Assembly (NCBI RefSeq): GCF_003992015.1
Contig: NZ_RQVK01000009.1
Span: forward strand, 26,805 to 90,804
From: Veillonella sp. VA137
Lineage (GTDB): Bacteria > Bacillota > Negativicutes > Veillonellales > Veillonellaceae
Direction of reading: 5' to 3'
DNA: 64,000 bases
Below, one piece after another: positions 60,350 to 64,000 of this stretch. Each line of letters begins with the position of its first letter. Positions within the stretch are counted from its first letter, which is position 1. A program made the position numbers and the translations under genes. A model generated the notes under the pieces. It saw only the letters and a program-made list of their open reading frames with translations, did not search any database and was not told where the DNA came from.

Positions 60350-61109
60350 TGCCTTATCGAATGAATCCTTACTGATGGCAACCGTGCTTATCGCCATGGC
60401 CGTTGTCGTGTCTTATCAGCAGAAAATGCGGTTAGAACTAGAAATATTGCATAGTGCCTTGCGAGCGGTAGTGCAACTAGTAGTCGTAGGGTATGTATTG
60501 CATTTTATTTTTGGTGCGGACCATCCTTTGTTTACTGGCGGTGTATTACTGTTGATGCTGATCAGCGCCGCTATCAATGGAGGCAAACGGGGATCTGGCA
60601 TCAAACATGCTTCATGGATTGCAGGGGTTAGTATTGGCATTGGTGCGGTAATTACTCTTGCTATCTTATTGGGGGCAAACGTGCTATCTTTTACTCCGTA
60701 TCAAATGATTCCTGTAGGAGGCATGGTCATGTCTGGGTCTATGGTGGCAGTAGGATTGTGTTTCCGCCAAATTATAACGAGCTTTAAGCGACGCCAACAA
60801 GAGATTCAGATTAAGTTAGCATTGGGAGCTACTCCTATGCAGTCCTGTAAAGCCATCTTGCGAGAAGCCCTGATATTTAGCTTAGAACCGACCATCGATA
60901 GTGCGAAAACATTGGGCATTGTGGCCTTGCCAGGGATGATGACAGGCTTAATCTTGGCGGGAATGAGTCCTATGGAGGCCATCAAATACCAAATTATCGT
61001 TATTTTCATGACCTTTTCAACCGTATCCATTGCCATTGCTATAGCAGGATACTTGAGTTGTCGACAATTTTTTAATATGAAAGAGCAGCTGATTCTATCT
61101 GATTCGTGA
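60336..61109 (+). CDS. UPF0014 / FetB-like iron export permease
   Basis: A 257-residue membrane protein with about seven helices, of the UPF0014 (YbbM/FetB) family. Characteristic segments are LRAVVQLVVVGYVLHFIF, AAINGGKRGSGIKHASW, and the cytoplasmic coupling region with LALGATPMQSCKAILREAL and LPGMMTGLILAGMSPMEAI. The ATG at 60336 has GAGG six bases upstream and overlaps the ATPase gene. Its last six codons lie inside the 5' arm and loop of the terminator. Confidence 0.88.
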   Translation: MGSFNALSNESLLMATVLIAMAVVVSYQQKMRLELEILHSALRAVVQLVVVGYVLHFIFGADHPLFTGGVLLLMLISAAINGGKRGSGIKHASWIAGVSIGIGAVITLAILLGANVLSFTPYQMIPVGGMVMSGSMVAVGLCFRQIITSFKRRQQEIQIKLALGATPMQSCKAILREALIFSLEPTIDSAKTLGIVALPGMMTGLILAGMSPMEAIKYQIIVIFMTFSTVSIAIAIAGYLSCRQFFNMKEQLILSDS

Positions 61110-61127
61110 TAGAATCAGCTTTTTTTA
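61087..61127 (+). terminator. terminator overlapping the end of the FetB-like gene
   Basis: AGCTGATTCTATC (61087-61099) pairs perfectly with GATAGAATCAGCT (61108-61120), then TTTTTT. The stop codon (61107-61109) lies within the hairpin. Confidence 0.9.
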
Positions 61128-61309
61128 CTATCTGTAACTCTGCTAAGAGAGTATCCCTATCTTCCTCAGATATGTTTACAAAATATTTTTAAAGTTTTAA
61201 TTTACCTATAAATTAAGTAGGATTTTTTGAAAGCCTATAGTCATAAGGAATGAGTTGTGTTACTATTAGGGTATACACATTCTATTTATATGTAAAACGA
61301 GGTGGTATT

Positions 61310-62566
61310 ATGGCAAATTACAACCCTTATGAAAATATGCTGCAAACATTAGACTTAGCAGCGGACACATTGGGCATTCCACGCAATGACTATGAAGTAT
61401 TGCGTCACCCTGAACGTGAAATGAACGTGGCGATTCCAGTACAAATGGATGATGGGCATGTGGAAGTATTTACTGGCTACCGTTGCCAACATAGCTCCGT
61501 TCTTGGTGCATCTAAAGGCGGTCTTCGCTTTCACCCAGATGCAGATGAAAATGAAGTGCGCGCGTTAGGTGCGTGGATGACAATCAAAAATGCTATCGCT
61601 CATTTACCATATGGCGGTGGCAAAGGCGGTATCAAGGTAGATCCGAAAGAACTAAGTGAAAGAGAGTTGGAACGTTTAACACGTGGTTTCGTTCGTAAAA
61701 TTGCTCCTATTATTGGGGTAGAACGAGATGTGCCAGCTCCTGATGTGAATACAAATCCGCAAATCATGTCTTGGATCGTCGATGAGTACAGTGCGTTAAC
61801 TGGTCAATGGACACCAGGAATCGTAACAGGTAAACCATTAGCCATCGGTGGTTCTTTAGGTCGTAATGAAGCAACAGGTCGTGGCTGTATGTTCACATTG
61901 CTTTCCTACTTGGAAAAACAAGGTAAATCTATTAAAGATTTGACGATTGCTGTACAAGGTTTTGGTAATGTAGGATCTGTTGGTGCTTTATTGATGCATC
62001 GTGAAGGTGCTAAAATCGTTGCCATCGGTGATGTACATGGATCTCTGTACAATGCAAACGGCATCGATGTAGAAAAAGCTTACGAATATGCAAACTCTCA
62101 TGGCCGTTCTTTAGAAGGCTACGAAGAGCCAGGTATGACAAGAATCCCTAATCCAGATTTATTGTTATTGGATGTAGACGTGCTATACTTAGCGGCCTTA
62201 GAAAACCAAGTGAACGAAGCCAATATGAAAGAAGTAAAAGCAAAATTAATCTTGGAAGGTGCTAACGGACCATTAACCAAAGATGCAGACTTATACTTCT
62301 TTGAAAAAGGTATTCCTGTATTGCCAGACGTATTAGCGAATGGCGGAGGCGTGGTGGTATCCTATTATGAATGGGTACAAAACAAAGCTGGCTTCTACTG
62401 GTCTGAAGAAGAAGTAAACGAAAAATTATCGAAGAACATGAAAAAAAGCTTTGAAGAAGTATGGGCTATGCAAGAAGAGTTTAAAGTATACCCAAGATTG
62501 GCTGCGTACATGGTGGCATTGCGTCGTTTAGTAGAAGCATTAAAAATTAAAGGATATAACGGTTAA
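61310..62566 (+). CDS. gdhA: glutamate dehydrogenase (Glu/Leu/Phe/Val dehydrogenase family)
   Basis: A 418-residue amino acid dehydrogenase that interconverts glutamate and 2-oxoglutarate. The catalytic KGGLRFHP and PYGGGKGGIKVDP segments (about 75 and 100), the GVERDVPAPDVNT box, GGSLGRNEATGRG and the Rossmann GFGNVGS (about 220) are present. The sequence and length favour glutamate over leucine as substrate. The ATG at 61310 follows GAGGTGG; the upstream extension lacks homology. Its cofactor preference cannot be read. Confidence 0.94.
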   Translation: MANYNPYENMLQTLDLAADTLGIPRNDYEVLRHPEREMNVAIPVQMDDGHVEVFTGYRCQHSSVLGASKGGLRFHPDADENEVRALGAWMTIKNAIAHLPYGGGKGGIKVDPKELSERELERLTRGFVRKIAPIIGVERDVPAPDVNTNPQIMSWIVDEYSALTGQWTPGIVTGKPLAIGGSLGRNEATGRGCMFTLLSYLEKQGKSIKDLTIAVQGFGNVGSVGALLMHREGAKIVAIGDVHGSLYNANGIDVEKAYEYANSHGRSLEGYEEPGMTRIPNPDLLLLDVDVLYLAALENQVNEANMKEVKAKLILEGANGPLTKDADLYFFEKGIPVLPDVLANGGGVVVSYYEWVQNKAGFYWSEEEVNEKLSKNMKKSFEEVWAMQEEFKVYPRLAAYMVALRRLVEALKIKGYNG

Positions 62567-62689
62567 TATATCTGCCCTATCTGCTCATCTTAGATGATGT
62601 AATATTTACTAGAGAGCCAGATTTATTGTATAATTTAGGTAATAATATATTATTTATTTTGTATAAGGTGAGAGGAGGTTTATAATCTA

Positions 62690-63051
62690 AATTTTAATTC
62701 AGTCGAATTCGACCGAATTAAATCCGAAGCAGGATATAATTCATTAACATTCAAGGTACAGACGATATGATGGTTGACTCGGTGGGGATGAGCACCTTAT
62801 TCTTGCCTGATGTGCAGTATCACTTTCATGGCATGAATCCTGATGATGTAGTTATTCATGCATATAATATGTTGTATTTTATTTTAGAAAATGACAATCC
62901 TGTTGGTGATGGTGATACTATTAGCGGCCTAGAGAATGGGGAATTGGATTCAAATGTGCAATGGACATTGCAGTATGAGGATTCCCTAGTTCAACCGGTG
63001 AGAGCAGTGCTTGATGTAAATATGGGTGAATATACTTCTGGAACTCGTTAG
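62690..63051 (+). pseudogene. truncated, frameshifted DUF4261-like gene
   Basis: A 94-residue frame (62767-63051) resembles only the C-terminal part of DUF4261 proteins: VDSVGMSTLFLPDVQYHFHG, AYNMLYFILEN, GDTISGLENGELDSN and VLDVNMGEYTSG. Just upstream another frame (62690-62767) reads EFDRIKSEAGYNSLTFKVQT before a stop and looks like its continuation, with a shift near 62765. The N-terminal part of the family is missing. The ATG has no convincing ribosome site. I take it as a remnant; expression of the short frame is not excluded. The gap 62567-62689 shows no gene. Confidence 0.6.
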
Positions 63052-63079
63052 TTGTTAATCGATGAAAGGTGAGAGTGTT

Positions 63080-63436
63080 ATGAGTAATCAACGTATTTTT
63101 GATATGGAACTTGTGAAAGTTGAAAGTTTGGAGAAGGCTGTTAGGACGCCATTTTATCAAACTGATTCCACAGGTGGTTCAGTTTGGGTTATTAAACCTG
63201 GTCAAACCTTACCAAAGCATTATCATCATAATTCTGATGATATATGGGTTGTATTGCAAGGAACAGGGGTATTTTATCCAACGCCGGATACTGAGGTGCC
63301 TTTTACAAAGGGGCAAGTTATAGTATCTAAAAAGGGTGAATGTCATGGTGCAAAAAATACTGGAACGGAAGATATTGTCTTTGTGAGTATCGTTGCTCCG
63401 GTGCCTGCTGATTATGATCCTGTTTATACTAATTAA
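63080..63436 (+). CDS. cupin domain protein
   Basis: A 118-residue single-domain cupin. Motif 1 reads IKPGQTLPKHYHHNSDDIWV, containing the metal-binding HYHH and an acidic residue. Motif 2 ends with GECHGAKNTGTED. This is the small metal-dependent beta-barrel that acts as isomerase, dioxygenase or sugar-binding protein; the reaction is unknown. The start at 63080 is preferred because an AAAGGTGAG site lies upstream; the ATG at 63062 has none. It sits between a pseudogene and an insertion sequence, so the locus is unstable. Confidence 0.8.
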   Translation: MSNQRIFDMELVKVESLEKAVRTPFYQTDSTGGSVWVIKPGQTLPKHYHHNSDDIWVVLQGTGVFYPTPDTEVPFTKGQVIVSKKGECHGAKNTGTEDIVFVSIVAPVPADYDPVYTN

Positions 63437-63474
63437 TATGAAAGCACTTTATAGTATTTTCTGGCTCTATAATA

Positions 63475-63521
63475 AATGTTGGGGTGACACCACTACGGTG
63501 TCACTTCCAACATTATTTTTT
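63475..63521 (+). terminator. terminator-like hairpin at the IS left end
   Basis: AATGTTGG pairs with CCAACATT (63475-63482 with 63507-63514), and GTGACACC with GGTGTCAC inside, followed by ATTTTTTT. Confidence 0.8.
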
Positions 63522-63599
63522 TGCAAAAAAATAAGCATATAAGGCTCACATGCTTTACAATAAAAGTGTCAAAGTCCTAAAGAAAGGATGTGAGCTTAT

Positions 63600-64000
63600 A
63601 TGCCTACTACTGATTATACTGAATTTTTACATAATGTAAAACAAGAATATATTACAAATAGCTATGAATTAGACGGAATATTTATTTTTGACATAGAATT
63701 ACCAGCAACATCACATATTTGCCCAAAGTGTGGAGAAACTACAAAGCATATTAAGGATTATCGTATACGTACTGTAAAGTTTGGAAAAGTACAACGAGGT
63801 CCACTAATTGGAAAATACAGACAGCGTCGGTATATTTGTCCGCATTGTGGTCATTCTTTTGCCGAAAGCAATCCATTTGTACGAAAACATATGCAACTAA
63901 GTGTAACTAATATTAGAATGCTATCTGATAAACTTACTGAAAGTGTAACCTATACAGCTATTGCTAACGAGTGTGATACATCTATTACTACAGTATTACG
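63600..64000 (+). CDS. ISL3-family transposase, N-terminal part
   Basis: The reading frame is open from ATG 63600 to the window end (133 codons). The N-terminal zinc-binding region has HICPKCGE and YICPHCGHSFAE, the CxxC pairs typical of ISL3 transposases. A helix-turn-helix-like region follows (TYTAIANECDTSITTVL). The catalytic DDE domain would lie beyond the window. AAAGGATGTGAG precedes the start. Whether the element is intact cannot be judged. Confidence 0.85.
   Translation, partial: MPTTDYTEFLHNVKQEYITNSYELDGIFIFDIELPATSHICPKCGETTKHIKDYRIRTVKFGKVQRGPLIGKYRQRRYICPHCGHSFAESNPFVRKHMQLSVTNIRMLSDKLTESVTYTAIANECDTSITTVL

Larger units (their letters stand above)
63463..64000 (+). mobile_element. 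left end of an ISL3-family insertion sequence, cut by the window edge
   Basis: GGCTCTATAATAAATGTTGG starting at 63463 fits the GGCTCT-type inverted-repeat end of ISL3 elements. A strong hairpin follows (63475-63482 with 63507-63514, and 63484-63491 with 63497-63504) with a T-run; it would insulate the transposase from outside transcription. The transposase begins at 63600. The right end and target duplication lie outside the window, so the boundary is tentative. Confidence 0.6.

Overview
The window reads as a chromosome segment of an anaerobic, lactate-fermenting Negativicute, most likely Veillonella. Four things point there: lactate oxidation genes (a LutABC operon, an Ldh2-type dehydrogenase and an LctP permease), an outer-envelope SLH protein, a diamine-forming decarboxylase, and Firmicutes-style gene order (SRP RNA-dnaX-ybaB-recR-bofA; yybS-gdpP-rplI-dnaB). 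The species call is inference; no rRNA or tRNA gene was seen.

Layout. 1-2.8 kb: mscL, a DeoR regulator, dapF. 2.9-7.5 kb: an SLH-domain protein, then lutABC. 7.6-10.5 kb: an MscS channel, a UPF0340 protein and a DUF3290-DUF421 membrane pair. 10.5-10.8 kb: a compact Fst/par-like type I toxin-antitoxin locus. 10.8-17.3 kb: SRP RNA, dnaX, ybaB, recR, a BofA-like gene and a UvrD-type helicase with an inserted DEDD exonuclease domain. 17.3-25.1 kb: purA behind a structured leader, an ornithine/lysine decarboxylase, a CDF transporter, a DedA protein, a GT39-like glycosyltransferase and a uracil-DNA glycosylase. 25.1-25.6 kb: a noncoding repeat array. 25.6-28.1 kb: bioF, bioW and an S-component-like membrane protein behind a BirA-type operator. 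28.1-36.5 kb: RNase J, yybS, gdpP, rplI, dnaB and an M48 protease. 36.9-39.9 kb: Ldh2-type dehydrogenase and lactate permease, both with highly-expressed-gene codon use. 40.0-41.5 kb: a PepSY protein behind six phased TTCAT repeats, a nested hairpin element and a second type I toxin-antitoxin candidate. 41.6-46.3 kb: a minus-strand three-gene operon, a NUDIX-mutY pair and a membrane metallophosphoesterase. 46.5-50.1 kb: a TroABCD/MntABCD-type metal ABC operon. 50.2-63.4 kb: an OPT transporter, a DUF3298 protein, a GT51 transglycosylase, argGH, a DUF389 protein, exonuclease III, a FetAB-like pair, glutamate dehydrogenase, a DUF4261 pseudogene and a cupin. From about 63.46 kb: the left end of an ISL3-family insertion sequence, cut by the window edge.

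How the genes work together. Lactate enters through LctP and is oxidised by LutABC or the Ldh2-type enzyme. The decarboxylase may supply the diamine that, in Veillonella and relatives, decorates peptidoglycan and holds SLH-domain proteins; this is inference. GdpP sets c-di-AMP, and the two mechanosensitive channels handle osmotic shock. NUDIX and MutY limit 8-oxoguanine damage, while the Tro/Mnt and FetAB systems manage metals.

The most notable finding is two small hydrophobic peptide genes that escape ordinary ORF calling. Each has its own promoter and a convergent antisense RNA. The locus at 10.5-10.8 kb reproduces the par/Fst architecture: convergent transcripts, a shared bidirectional terminator, and two direct repeats matching the toxin initiation region.
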